Shown in pieces: positions 48,835-60,866 of a DNA stretch of 64,000 nt. Made by a program: the position numbers and the translations under genes. The notes under the pieces are model-generated. The model worked only from the letters and a program-made list of their open reading frames with translations. It did not search any database and had not been told where the DNA came from. The DNA is from Purshia tridentata. Lineage: Eukaryota > Streptophyta > Magnoliopsida > Rosales > Rosaceae. The stretch spans positions 62,001 through 126,000 of the forward strand of contig QANT01002465.1 of assembly GCA_003254885.1 (NCBI GenBank), written 5' to 3'. The first letter of the stretch is position 1, and every line of letters begins with the position of its first letter.

Positions 48835-50669
48835 TCATATAACTCGAGGCTTTGTGTCATCAAGAGAATTGATTGGAACTACTGAAGGCTCCCGTGCAGA
48901 AGACTCATCAAGATAGGTCTGTGCAAAGTCACTGATGATACATGTCCTTTGCTTGTATATCATCTCATTCTTTTCCTCCTCAGCCCTCTCAACCTTCTCC
49001 TTGGTCATCGTGCTCACATCCTGAGCCGCCTTTGCAATTGCACCGAGTGCATTTGAAACCCACGAAGCTCCACTCACAACATATGGATTGCTAATGATAG
49101 CAGAGCCTGCACCGCTTACCTTCTGCTCAGCAACAGCAAAGGCAGATTTTGTCTTTTCTGAGACCATGAACCGTTGATCCATCTCTCTCACCTTTTCATT
49201 GACAACAGCTGTTCCAACACTTAGCTTCTCCATCAGACCCATCTTCTGATCAATAGAAACAACTTTGGCTGAGGCATTTGACGTCAAGTTATGCCGCTCA
49301 TCAAAGGCTTTTGCCTTGTTAATGGCATCCTTTCCTAAGATGAAACCCTTGGCAAGCATAGTGCTGACCACATCTACAGCAGAACCGATAACAGCTGGCT
49401 TCTCCTTCTTCAAAGGGTAGTACATCAATAGTAAGAAACAATTGCTTTCTATGACCAATTCAAAGGTAATAAGTTTGCTCTTTGCCACTGAGAGAAGGGA
49501 AAAACAACAAATTGATTCGTGTACATGCTTAAGTATTTACCGGGATTGATCGGAGAGCTTCAGGTGGCAGCTGGTAATTCTCAGCAGGTGAAATGGAGAC
49601 AGAAAGATCGCCAATGGTGGCTCCCTGAATTGCATATTAATATCTCAAAGCAGAAAAGAGTGCCTTTTTGTAAATCTTTATCAAGTTTACATTGTTTTTA
49701 TTACTTTCATTCAGATTTCAGTACATAATAGTCAGAGATTCTGGAGGCTTGATATTAATATATTCTGTCACCTTCCTCCACACAATTGTCTTAGAAAATA
49801 TTTATTGCATTGAAACTTTCAGAACAAAAAAATGAACAGTTTGATTATCAAAAGTGAACATACCGACAGGAGAATTGCTGTATCTGCTCCTTGTGAATCC
49901 TTGAAGGTAACATAGGCAAGCTGGGTCTTTTCAGTTTCACTGCCAAAATATACCACCAAAATTTTCAGAATGACTAATCTAAAATTAAGACTGTCAATCT
50001 GTGACAATATAATTAGAAAAATATTTACCCTTTCACTTCCATATATTGAATGTCTCCAGAGAATGAAAAGAATTCTCTGATATCCCTGTCAGAAACAGCT
50101 AGCGAAATGTTGCCAACTTTAAGTGTCTTTATCTGTAAACAAAAATCAAGTCACTCAATATGCATTCTTCAATTATACATAAAGTTGAGCATCTGATGTA
50201 ATTCAGAATCGCACTTCATAGTTCAATTCTAATACATATGTTGTCGTATATATATATAAATATTTGTCCACGTTACACAGACCATGTTAATACCCTGATG
50301 CTGATACCACCACCCAAACCCAATGCTAAGACAAAAAAGTTTTATGTTCTCACAATTGAGACATTATTTTTTGTAGTACTTGACTGGGGAACTGCTTCAA
50401 TCCCCTGAATTGCATTGTACACCGGATCCTGTAATTTAATACTTTCAGGGTAAAAGGTAAAAGGTACAATAGAAAGCAAAAGTTTAATCGAAATTATCAT
50501 TTTTCTAGTTTTCCCGCATGCATTTCCCAGCAACCAAACAAACAAAAGAAGACAGAAAAAAACACCGGCCAACTCCAAAATCTATGGCTATGAATGAAGA
50601 TTCATGGATCTAACACAAAGAATACTAAGAAGATTTCTATATTTTATGAAAAATATAACTCACCGACAT
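48835..50669 (-). CDS. RRM protein, BPA1 (binding partner of ACD11)-like
   Basis: Six coding exons, 50669-50664, 50428-50354, 50132-50029, 49939-49864, 49624-49541 and 49407-48835, join in frame to 305 residues. The first coding exon is only ATG-TCG. The RRM spans about residues 27-115: IKTLKVGNISLAVSDRDI, then EFFSFSGDIQYMEV, then TQLAYVTFKDSQGADTAILL. It is followed by the family's alpha-helical C-terminus (VVSTMLAKGFILGKDAI, AGSAIISNPYVVSGASW). BPA1-type proteins bind the sphingolipid transfer protein ACD11 and affect cell death and defence. RNA binding is uncertain because the RNP motifs are weak. The acceptor of the last exon could lie three bases later, changing one residue. Confidence 0.88.
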
Positions 50670-51906
50670 TTGGAATTTTGGATTGATTTTACGGAGAAAG
50701 AATACAGTGATGGTAGAGGATTTCGATTGTAGTATTTTTGTTCCTGTTTTCTCTTTTTTTGATGTTTAATCTTTGGGTTTCTGGATTTATGATTTTTTTT
50801 TTTTTTCAGCGGGAAGTTCGCGATTCGCGGTTGGGTGCTGAGTGGCCAACTCGGCAACTCCAACGCCATTTGGCTGGCCCGTTTCTTTCATTAATTGTTT
50901 TTTTTTGGTGATATTTTTAATTGTTAAATTATATGTATTCAAAATTTAAAAAATGGCTTATTGCTGAATTAGTTCTCCTTGCTGAGCTTTGGGGCCATGT
51001 TAATGGGGGTCTTAAAATTACTTGGGAAAATATATATTACAGTACATGTGTTGAAGTTGAAGACCAAAGAAGCAAGAATTGAACACCTTTAAATGCTCTT
51101 GACAATCTAAAAAGCACATGCACATTTTCCTTTAGAATATGCACCTTTAAAAGCTTTTCACACTAGCCAGTCGCAAGAAAAATACATCACATGTGGTTCT
51201 ATCCATCAAACATAAACACAAATTGGTCATCCATGAGCATCATGTATACAATATAGCAGTTTATTTATCGGCTTATTCCCACTATTTTATTCACTTGGAA
51301 ACAATTTTTAATGAACCCCTTTCTGTCTGCCACATCCATAAGAAAACATAAACAAAAGATTGTAGCCATAATGCAAAGGGAGGGGCCCCAACTAAACAGC
51401 AACCACAGACCACAAGGAACATGAGGCCATAACCAATGGGACATGGATTGCGACAAAGCCATCAATCAACGGACAAGAAAAAGAAAGACTAAAAAAGTAG
51501 CCAGCCATGCCAACAGAGTGAGAAACATTCCTATCAAGGTAGTCAAAACTAACCTTACCAGCAAGCGGCAACTATTATAAACCAGATATTTATGGATTCT
51601 TCTAATCTTATTTGTAGAGCAAATCTTGTCAATTGTAACCATAAGAGACGAAATTTCCAGCCATGAGAAAATTAAAAAAGTATCAAGTTTAATTTTCAAC
51701 CATTACTCCCCACCAATTGCTACCTCTCTTATGCTGTACAACCTCAAAAACTTATATCAGATTTAACCCAACTAAATCCCAATCAGAGCTATGTGAGGGA
51801 TTTTCTTCAATATTGATAGTACTAGCTGTGGTTTTATGGTTTTAATACTCAGATATAAAGCAATATTTTAAATGACAGAGAAAATATGAAGCAAAAATAT
51901 CATTGA
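50670..51906. other. Spacer between the RRM gene and PLATZ 3' end
   Basis: Left: leader and promoter of the RRM gene on the minus strand. Right: minus-strand sequence after the PLATZ stop, where overlapping hydrophobic frames (51265-51465, 51466-51699) lack domains and probably lie in 3' untranslated sequence. No other gene seen. Confidence 0.45.
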
Positions 51907-53707
51907 TCAGCAGAGAGGTGATCTGTGAGGGATGCCTTTCCTCTTGTGCAAAAGCTTCCTTGGCTTCAATGCTGAACATAACCAAGCATTCATCTCTTCA
52001 GATGACTCAGCCAACGAGATAGACGACGATTCCATTTCACTCATATTTGTTTCTGAATTGTAGTTCCCTTTAAATGAAAGATCACCATATTGTGGGATTG
52101 TAACAGTGATGAACTTGTGACTTTGGTCTTTAGGCTTCACAACAATAGAGGCCTGAAAATGGGTGAGCATGCAAACTTAATGATCATGAGACTGATGAGC
52201 AAGGTAAACAGAAATATGAAATACCAAAATGAAATTTGAAATTTGAGATTAATATCAATTACCTTACACGCAATGGAGCAGAAGCGATTTGGCATGTCCT
52301 GTAGATATCTCCCGCAAGCTTCACAGGAAGCACCGAACTTTGCTTTTGTTGATGGCTTTGCATCTTTGGGTTGAGGACGGGGATTTAGATGCACAGCTTT
52401 CTCACCGTTGATTTTGTATGTCTGTAAAACATCAAGTTTTCATTATATGAGATAAAAAACATTCAATTCAACTGTAAGATATAATTTCATACGGAACCAA
52501 CATCCTGAAAATGACAACATAACCATGTAACAGTGATCAAGCAGCTATACTAGGATTCCGGCTACCAGCACAACTAACACCATATGAGAAAGTGAAACAG
52601 AATTGAAATATTTTCTTTTCTGATAACACTGATAGAACATGTAGACCAATTAAAGTGCATTCAAGATGAGCTTATAGGATTTATACTATATGAATGATAA
52701 TAAGATTGTGAATCATTGTTCCTTCTGACTTGGAATATTAATTGAAGTCATGGTTACAGTTGAAAAACTTCAGCAATCACTGAAGAAAAGAGCTGTAGAA
52801 TAAGATTACAATCACAAAACCTTGTAATTTAACATCTCAAAATTATATAAGCATGTATCTTTGATTGATGCTATGATCAAAAAGGAGGCAAGCTTCGTTT
52901 TGAACTTAACAATCAAAGAGATGGATCAAATGGTCATAAGTAAAATGATGACTAGATTGGTTTGGGAATTAAACTGATGACTAGATTAATAGAGGAAATG
53001 CAAACAACAATTATTGATCGAAAAAAACAAAACAGACACAATTTCTAAAACCCAAATGCATTTTCATCTAGAATGATGAAATCACATCCAATTGGCAAGA
53101 GTTGTATGATTGAACACAGAGAGTATGTTAGGAAACCTGAATTTTAGAGCAGTCAAGATGCTTCTGTATCTCTTGAAGGCGAACAACATCGTGATAGACG
53201 TATTTGCAGATCTGAAGCTTTGTATGGAGGCAATGAGCTGTCATACAGTGTCTACAAAGACGGAGACTACAGTCGATGCAAAAGACATTCTTCTCATTTT
53301 TGCGAAGGTCTTGATGAAGACCACAAGAACCAAAGAATTTGCTGCGCAAAAGGGTATTAAGCCAATCTGTTCTGTTTCTCTTCATAAACACTTTGCAGCC
53401 TACCTACAAAACCAATTACACATCCACTGCTAAAAGTGAGAACCTTTCAATGAATATACAGAAATAATAGATTCATCAAAACTTCATCATCATTAAAGAT
53501 TTAAAGTTGTGATTGGTTAGCCTTCAAACTCAAAACCATTCTATCAAATTCGCAAAACCCAAATCCAAAAAACTCAAATTTATCAATTTGCATTAAAACA
53601 TATAGTAATTGATACATAGAAGCCAATAAAACGCCATAATCGATATCACAATATAATGGTCTAGTATAGAATCAATTGAGTGAGTGAGACATTCGTATTC
53701 TTACCAT
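51907..53707 (-). CDS. PLATZ zinc-binding transcription factor
   Basis: Four coding exons, 53707-53705, 53403-53137, 52421-52263 and 52152-51907, join in frame to 224 residues. The first coding exon consists of the start codon alone (ATG followed directly by GTAAGA). The product has the PLATZ pattern: WLNTLLRSKFFGSCGLH, NEKNVFCIDCSLRLCRHC, HCLHTKLQICKYVYHDVV, then CEACGRYLQDMPNRFCSIAC. These Cys/His sets bind zinc; the family binds AT-rich DNA and generally represses transcription, with roles in growth and seed development. The C-terminus is Ser-rich and ends KRKGIPHRSPLC. The family is certain; the subgroup is not assigned. Confidence 0.93.
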
Positions 53708-56524
53708 TTCTTCAATTCACTTATGGACTGAATTTGCTGTGATTGCAGAAGCTGATAGAGTGAGTGGGAAGCATGCAAAAATTGCACAACAATACACAAG
53801 CGGCTATGAAAAAGTGAAAGAAGAACAAAAAAAGTTGAGAATGAATGGGATTGAAAAGAGTCCGAGACAATGTTATGGGAAGGAAAGTAAGTATAAATGG
53901 GAACCCAATTATTCCAAAGAGCTGTGTCCAATTTAGACTTAATTATTGAAAAAAAATAAAAATAAAAACATCCGCGGGAAGCTGAATGCTTAATCGCCGT
54001 TGGATTAAACTTAAAAATATTCTGACGGTCATGATTAGAGAACTTTTTATTAATTATCGTCCATAATATGATAAATTAGTAAAAGAAATGAAGGATTAGG
54101 TCAGTGAATTTTCTTTATGGGGCCAAGTTGGGCAAACCCTAATGTTGTGAAAGGCGAGAGCCATACCATACGAGTCGCTTTATGTCCTTTCCCGCCGAAA
54201 TAACCGAGATTTTCGGAGCCGTTTTTGTCCTTTTATTTTTTCCACTCTTTTGCTATTAATAATAATTGTACTCTGACTCAAGTCCTATTTGCTACAATGT
54301 TTAATAAAATCGCTTAATTAAAGTGAAAAATTAAGTGGGTGGAACACCGAAACTGGGATCAGCCTATTTTTTATTTTGCATAATGGATTAATTTTGATTT
54401 ATTTTTTAAGCAAAAGATTCAGCATTTTGTAATTAGCCCTAATGATAATGTTTAAGGAAATCAAGTGCAGGAATTTTCTTGGTTCTTCCATTTTTCTTCT
54501 TTTCCCTTTTTTTTTGCGTGTGTTTATATTGTAATGAAATTTGAAAATCTTAGAAAATGAAAAATAAAGTATGAAATCTGAGAATCTGACAATATTTTGG
54601 TATATAGGAAGCCAGTGCTTAGACAGAAAAAATCATTGTAGCTTTTGTTTGGGCCTTAATTCATTCCAATATAAGTCAGATTTTGGAGGAAGTCAAATTT
54701 CGGTACATATGAACTTAAGGAAAGAATATGTCTTTGACTTTCATGGCCTCATTAAACTTTTATCTTTAAAAATTTAATTAAAAAAAAATTTCTTGTAAAG
54801 GATTTGTGTTCCTTGAAAAATTCCTAAATTTATTCCAGGAATACAGAAAATTTTGATATGAATTTTATGATCTTAGGACTGGCAACGTGAATCATAATAA
54901 AATCTAGAAATATATATTAGCTGTCTAACAATAATTATAGAATTTGCGGTGTTATATGTGATTAGGCTACAAAACTGCACCTCACAGTTTTCCACAATTA
55001 TGTGTCACATCACCAATACATTTTCATTTTTATCTGTCTTCAAACCTCATATTATCATCCTTTTCGCCTAACCATCTAATAATCGATCATTTTGATGGAA
55101 ACCCCACATATCATTCTTCTCAATGCATTTGAAAATATCATGAAAAAGAAAAGAGATACAATTTTTAATGATGCTAAATGTATGTGCAAGGTCTTTTCAT
55201 TAAAAACATAATCATGTATAGGACATTCTAAAGAAAAAAAAAAATGAAAACAATTGTATGTGCAAGACTCACTTTTGATTTGAATCATTAATGGCTGATT
55301 CATGGTACACAAGTCCCAGGTCCACTACTCTAACACGAGTACAATAGTTTTCCATTTTTATAGATATATTGTGATTTATCATATTCACATATTACAAAGA
55401 AACATCAGTCGCATACATTCACATTAGTGTATAAAATACATACCAAATAACGCATGGCTGATACATGTACAATATATTGGTAGTTACAATAAAATTTAGA
55501 AATAGTTTTTTTATTTTTTTATTTTTTCTTGGTATTTCATTTGTTGATTAGTAGCTGGATAAGCTTTATTCGACATAGGTATCTCCATGTAGGTCCACCG
55601 AAAAATTCTCAGAAACGGCTGCCGAGGAAATTTCCTAGTTCCGATAGACTTGCTTCTTTGGACTAAATGGGAATTTGGGTTGTGTTGTGTTGTTCTGGAA
55701 TCTCCTCCCAGCTCAGAGGCCCATCTTATTTTTGAACACCTTTGTAGCGTGTCTCGCTCGGGCCAGATTGATTCCTGATTAATTTCTTGGAGTAGCTATA
55801 TTTTTGTTTGAAATTTGAGAAATATGGGAATCAATAATCAGAAAGCATTGCAACATTGTTTGGGCATTAATTATTTGAAAGATAAGTAATCCACTGCTTA
55901 AGTTCTCAAAAATCTTCCGGTCTACCAACGCGATTTGAAAGAGCTATATGGTATTAAAAAAAGTTCCATTACCATTTATCCCAAAAACAAAAAAGAAAGC
56001 GAATGCATGCATTAAACTTCAAGTCGAAGAGAAATCGAACAAAATCAGACCGTTGAAAGCAAGCTTGACGGTTGACACATAAGACAATGGATATGGGAGT
56101 GCTTTCAAATAGCATATTATTGTTAAAGGATATATCAGCTATGATAGTTGATACCACTCCCCTCACATTATAGAATTGGGAATATTGTGAGTCTTTAACA
56201 TTACCTTTGTTATACACAGTGGCTTCCTGAATGAGCAACCCTTTTTGTAACAAAATTGGATGGTGATAACCATGCATAACTAGACTATAAGGCACATGAT
56301 GTTCTGGCCAAAAAAAGAGAAAATACCAGATTATGAGTTTCTCTTGCTTATGCTGTCCTAATCACTCACTATCTCTGCACGCCTCTGATGGTATAATGCA
56401 TAATTCTGCGAATTAAGATCTTCAACTTGTCAGCTGAGGTTCCTTGAGCAGAATTAACAGAATACTTCAGCAGTGAGAGAAGTTGAACCTGATATGTGAA
56501 AAATACTTTCCCCTTCTTTACAAT
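53708..56524. other. PLATZ upstream region and TAPT1 3' flank; no gene
   Basis: About 2.8 kb without supported genes. An E2F-like TTTCCCGCC lies at 54188-54196, some 480 bases upstream of the PLATZ start. The rest is AT-rich. The right part (about 55,970-56,524) follows the TAPT1 stop codon on the minus strand and probably includes its 3' untranslated region. Confidence 0.45.
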
Positions 56525-59500
56525 TTAATCATAATGAAGATGGTGTTTCCTCCTTCTGCACCTATTGACATACCAACTGGCATGCTTCTGGAGGCCCATG
56601 CCTATCAATACCTTAAGGCTTGTCAGCATAACATAGGTCATGGCAAACAGGACAAGAATCCAAAAGAGTTTCCAAGGGAGGGGACTGTAGGGAAGGTGAG
56701 CAGCAAATACAGGAGTAAGCACTCGGATGACCTAAAACAAAGGTGATAGTCCCGATGAGGATAATCATATAATTACTAACATAGAAACAGTACCCACAAT
56801 CCAAGTTGAATATTTTAATGTGTTCAAGAAAACTCCATTTTGGACCCTCCTCCCCTGCATCTGGTTCACCAAAATGGATGCAATACATTGATTGCATTAT
56901 TTATTTTCAACACAGCTCAAATCTTCTATCATCCCTAATTCCATTTTATAATAACCCAACATGGGATCTTTTGAGATAGTAGAGAACTTTTCACTCCAGT
57001 TGAATTATTGGGTGCTGCCCCTAAATGCAAAGCAAAAGATACATTGGTTTTATAAGCCCTGTTTAGCTCTATGTATAATTTTTTCCCCTGATTTCTCAAT
57101 ACAGATATAAAGAAAGAAGTCATTCACCATATAAAATTACCAGATAAATTTGGGGATGTCTTCAAAAGATGATAATCAACATGAAGACAAGTGTTAAAAA
57201 GAAGCTTACCACACAAGCTGGTGCCAGAGGAACGAATGTGAGATTATTTTTCTTTGTAACCTCTGTTTGTATGTTTAAAGTCTAAGGAGAAGAAAACAGA
57301 GGGTCAGATTTCTAAACACAAAATCCATATGGAAAAGGAGTACTCGGTGTATGATGTTGTAATGAAAATCATTAACATGTATGAAGAAAAGAACACAAAC
57401 TTATATAGAGTTCACTACACACAATCAAATTTTCTCAAGACTTGCTTGTGCATGTGCGCACATACATATGCATATGTGCAATCAATGGAATTTGCGATCG
57501 ACTAAAATATTTCAGGAACTGATCGACCAACTCTTCAATAGTCTACAATAAAATTCTAGTAACCATCATAAAGCCACCAAATTCCAAGATACATTTAACC
57601 TTTTCCCCAATTCCTAAATTCCTACCAAGAAGGATGCCTATTTAAAATAAACATTGAAACACATTTTTGAAGCACAAATTTTGGATTTTACTACTCTCAC
57701 ATATACAACTGATAGGGGTTTTAAATAGCCAAAATATTTGTACATGGCATACAAGCTTGGACTATTCTATCTTTCTAGGCAAGCCATTTTACACCCAAAC
57801 TATGACTGTATTAAACAATAAACATATAACAAGGCCACACAGTAGACAGGTCATCCATATGTTACAAGTTCTTGCCTTAATCTACCACACCTCTTTTTTC
57901 TTCAGGCGACTTTGACCCATAAGTTAATGATCTACACATACAATTTTTTATGAACTGATCTAAACTCATAATGTAAAATAAGAAAATCATCTACAACTTT
58001 GGACAAAACAATACCTGCTTGCATAGGTCTTCAAGAAACTCAGAGTATGCAATGGGCTTTATGTCGTTGAACTTAGCAATGAATGAGTGCTTTATGATAT
58101 CAATAATCATTTCACAGACGTATACCAAGAGAGCATTCTGCAGTACCCAAATGTTAAAACAGTTTTCCATCAAAATGTTTGCTGCGGAAGACTATTGCTT
58201 CTTTCAAAAATATAGTTTCCCATCAAAATGGTTGGATAAACTTACAGAAAGAAAACTTTGAAACCAGGGACCCTCAGCCTCCAGAATGTTTTGAGCTAAA
58301 ACAAATAAGACAAATGCTGAAATGTGGAATCTCTCTACTGAATCTGGTTACAAGCAAAAAATCAAAAATTTGAGACTAAATGAAAATACTAAACCAGAGA
58401 GATACAAAGAAACTAAATACTAAATATAAAAATTTGGCATCCTTTCTTTCTCTTAATCAAAAAATGCACAAAGAAGAGAGAAAATAAATAAGTATTTTAA
58501 ATATTTACACCAGCGTGCTGAAAATAAATTTTGACGCAGCAGGAAACAACATTATCATTGCTATAGACCATAATATAATAGTAAGAAGCTAACTCACCAA
58601 AGTATACCAGGCTATGAATGTTGTCTTTACTATATCGCTTAAACACGTTGCTTTTTATCTCAGCAAAGTTATTGGACACCAGCAAAGCCAACAAGGCATT
58701 GTTGTGAGCAACAATGCAGGTTGACAAAGTAATTGCCTGAGCTAATAAAATAAATGAATGAATAAGTACGTATAGTCAAGGATCCTATGAGTATCCATGG
58801 AAATTAAAAAGAAAACTTGAAGAAAATGATAATTTCCAAAAGTAAGGATATTTGAGGCAGCCACAGCTAAAGCTTGGTCGCAAATGAATCTCCAAATCCA
58901 GAATCTCATGTTTTCCGATGGACAACTTGCAAGTCCCTCCGCCGAGTTAAATAGAGTTTGCAATACATCTCCATTAAAACTTTGACATAGTTTATCAAAT
59001 ATCTGTATGGAGGGGCAATAATCAGTAATTCACGATAGCTCCGCTAAAATACTATAACAAATTATTGCAGATACAACATATAAAGCTGATAGACTGATAT
59101 TATGGCAACAACCATAGCTTGTTCATCATAAGTGAACAATCCTAACAGGAATGCGTGAGCTAGGTAGAATGTAAGAATAAGCCAAACAATTGACCCTTGA
59201 GTGTGGTAATAACCCTTCACTAGCCAGGGTAGAAGATTGTTAAAAATAAATATACAAATTTCAGAAGCGGGAAAAAACTCAGGAAGTGTATAACTTGAAG
59301 TAAATAATAGGTTCATATACTTAAGTACCTCCAACACATTGTACACCACATATAATTTGATTGTTCCTTGACCGCGAATCATGTGATATATTAAGCTGAT
59401 ATCTGAAGCAACAAAATAAATAAATGAATAAATAGTCAATTAGAATAGTCATCCAACTCTTGTTCTAATGATACAAAGCAGCATATTCTTATGAACCTGT

Positions 59501-60866
59501 TTGCTCCAAAAGAATGACTCCACAAGCCATTATAGTAAAACACCCAAAATCAGACACCTCTGCTGCAGATGGCCTCTTAAACTGCCTGCCACAAGTATGG
59601 TTAGGTTACATTGTAAATATCACATTTATTATGATTTAAACTAACCAAAAACACCAACTGCAGCATGAAAATTGAATTTATGCAAGTCGTTCGAACTTTG
59701 TAGCACCCGGATGACTCTTATTGTTTAAATAAAAGGACCCAATTTGGTGGCATGAATCTAGAAGGGAAGACTGAAGAAAGAAAATCAACCTTGAATGTAC
59801 AAGCCTCCAAAAAGTCATCAGAATTCTTGTCGGCATGATGGTCAGCAATGACAGAAACGAATCAAAACAGACAAAAAAGCCAACATCTATAAGCTGCAAC
59901 AAAAAATGTTCATAGTTGAGACAAAGTTTCATACAAATTTTCTTGATAAGAGTCTGAAAGTAAGTTGCTAAGATTACCAATTCACATCTCCATGGTAACC
60001 GGAAGATAGTATCATAAACTCTCTCTCGCTCTTTCTCATTGCCAAGGGTTGTTGTGCTCCGCAATGAATTCCCATTCGACATTTCGTCCATGAAGTACTT
60101 GAGGGGCGACTTGTCCACTGTAAACAAATCTGGGAGAAAGATTTTGACGCAGTGTGTTTTAACATCAACAAAGTCGTACGCAAATTGCATGAGAGAAAAA
60201 AACAAATAAACAAAGAGACTCACAATTTGGATCTTCGGCCATGAGCCGCTGCCAATCCAACGACTCGGCGGTTTGCAATTTCGGGATCACGTTTCCATTA
60301 GGCTCGCTCCTTTGCTTACCCAACGGACCCGCGTCCACGCCACTCTCCTCCTTGGCCTCACCTTCAATGCGAGACGACGCCGTTTCCGTTTCATCGACGA
60401 CTGCTCCTCCTCCTCCCCCTAAAGCGCTCCCAATGACAGTCCTCTGCCTCAATTCGGCGGCGGCGCGCAAATTTTGAAACTCCGGATCGCCGATGACCTC
60501 CGTTGTAGTGGGGCACAGCGTTGTCTGAGTAACGCTGTAACTAAATTCCAATCCATTCCCGCAAATATCGTTGGTTGCTTCTCTGATTGTGTGATTGGAA
60601 TTTCCCGGAAGAGAAATCGAAACATGGACGTCCTCGGTTGCTTCCGAGGTCTCGGGTATGGAGCAGTAGGTGGTGGTGGTGGTCTTCTTCTTCTTTTTGC
60701 GTTTCCTTCGGGCCGGCTTGTCGTTGTTGTTGTTGTGGTGGTGATTGGATTGGATCGGATCTGAGTTGGAGCGGAAGAAGAGTGTTGCGTCTTCATCATG
60801 GGAGCTGTCTCTTCTCAGAATCTCGAACGACAGCTTTCGATCGTCCGATCTCAACGCCATGACCAT
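56525..60866 (-). CDS. POD1: TAPT1 family membrane protein (POLLEN DEFECTIVE IN GUIDANCE 1 homologue)
   Basis: Eleven exons join in frame to 626 residues: 60866-60224, 60129-59978, 59893-59790, 59585-59497, 59402-59329, 59002-58852, 58765-58598, 58343-58246, 58137-58015, 57281-57210 and 56731-56525. The N-terminus is hydrophilic with a basic RRKRKKKKK run and poly-Gly. The multi-pass TAPT1 domain follows: LIDVGFFVCFDSFLSLLTI, DISLIYHMIRGQGTIKLYV, ITLSTCIVAHNNALLALLV, EMIIDIIKHSFIAKFNDIK. It ends with a final helix and a basic tail (NRCRRRKHHLHYD). Arabidopsis POD1 is an ER luminal/membrane protein needed for pollen-tube guidance and embryo patterning, probably by helping receptor maturation. 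Intron 6 (58851-58766) has AT-AC ends and is read as U12-type. A second ATG two codons in (60860) may be the true start. Confidence 0.93.
58766..58851 (-). other. U12-type AT-AC intron in the TAPT1/POD1 gene
   Basis: On the minus strand the exon ends GCTGCCTCAA. It is followed by ATATCCTTAC (start 58851), matching the U12 donor consensus. Near the 3' end TCCTTGAC (58782-58775) matches the U12 branch-site consensus, its branch A is ten bases before the terminal AC (58767-58766), and the next exon begins TTATTCATTC. Joining here gives AASIIHSFILLAQ, uninterrupted and as in the family. No GT-AG pair nearby gives an open reading. The intron is 86 bases long. Confidence 0.88.

Noticed and set aside
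51265-51699. Hydrophobic minus-strand frames after the PLATZ stop
   Set aside because: Overlapping frames without a start context or domain; most likely PLATZ 3' untranslated sequence.
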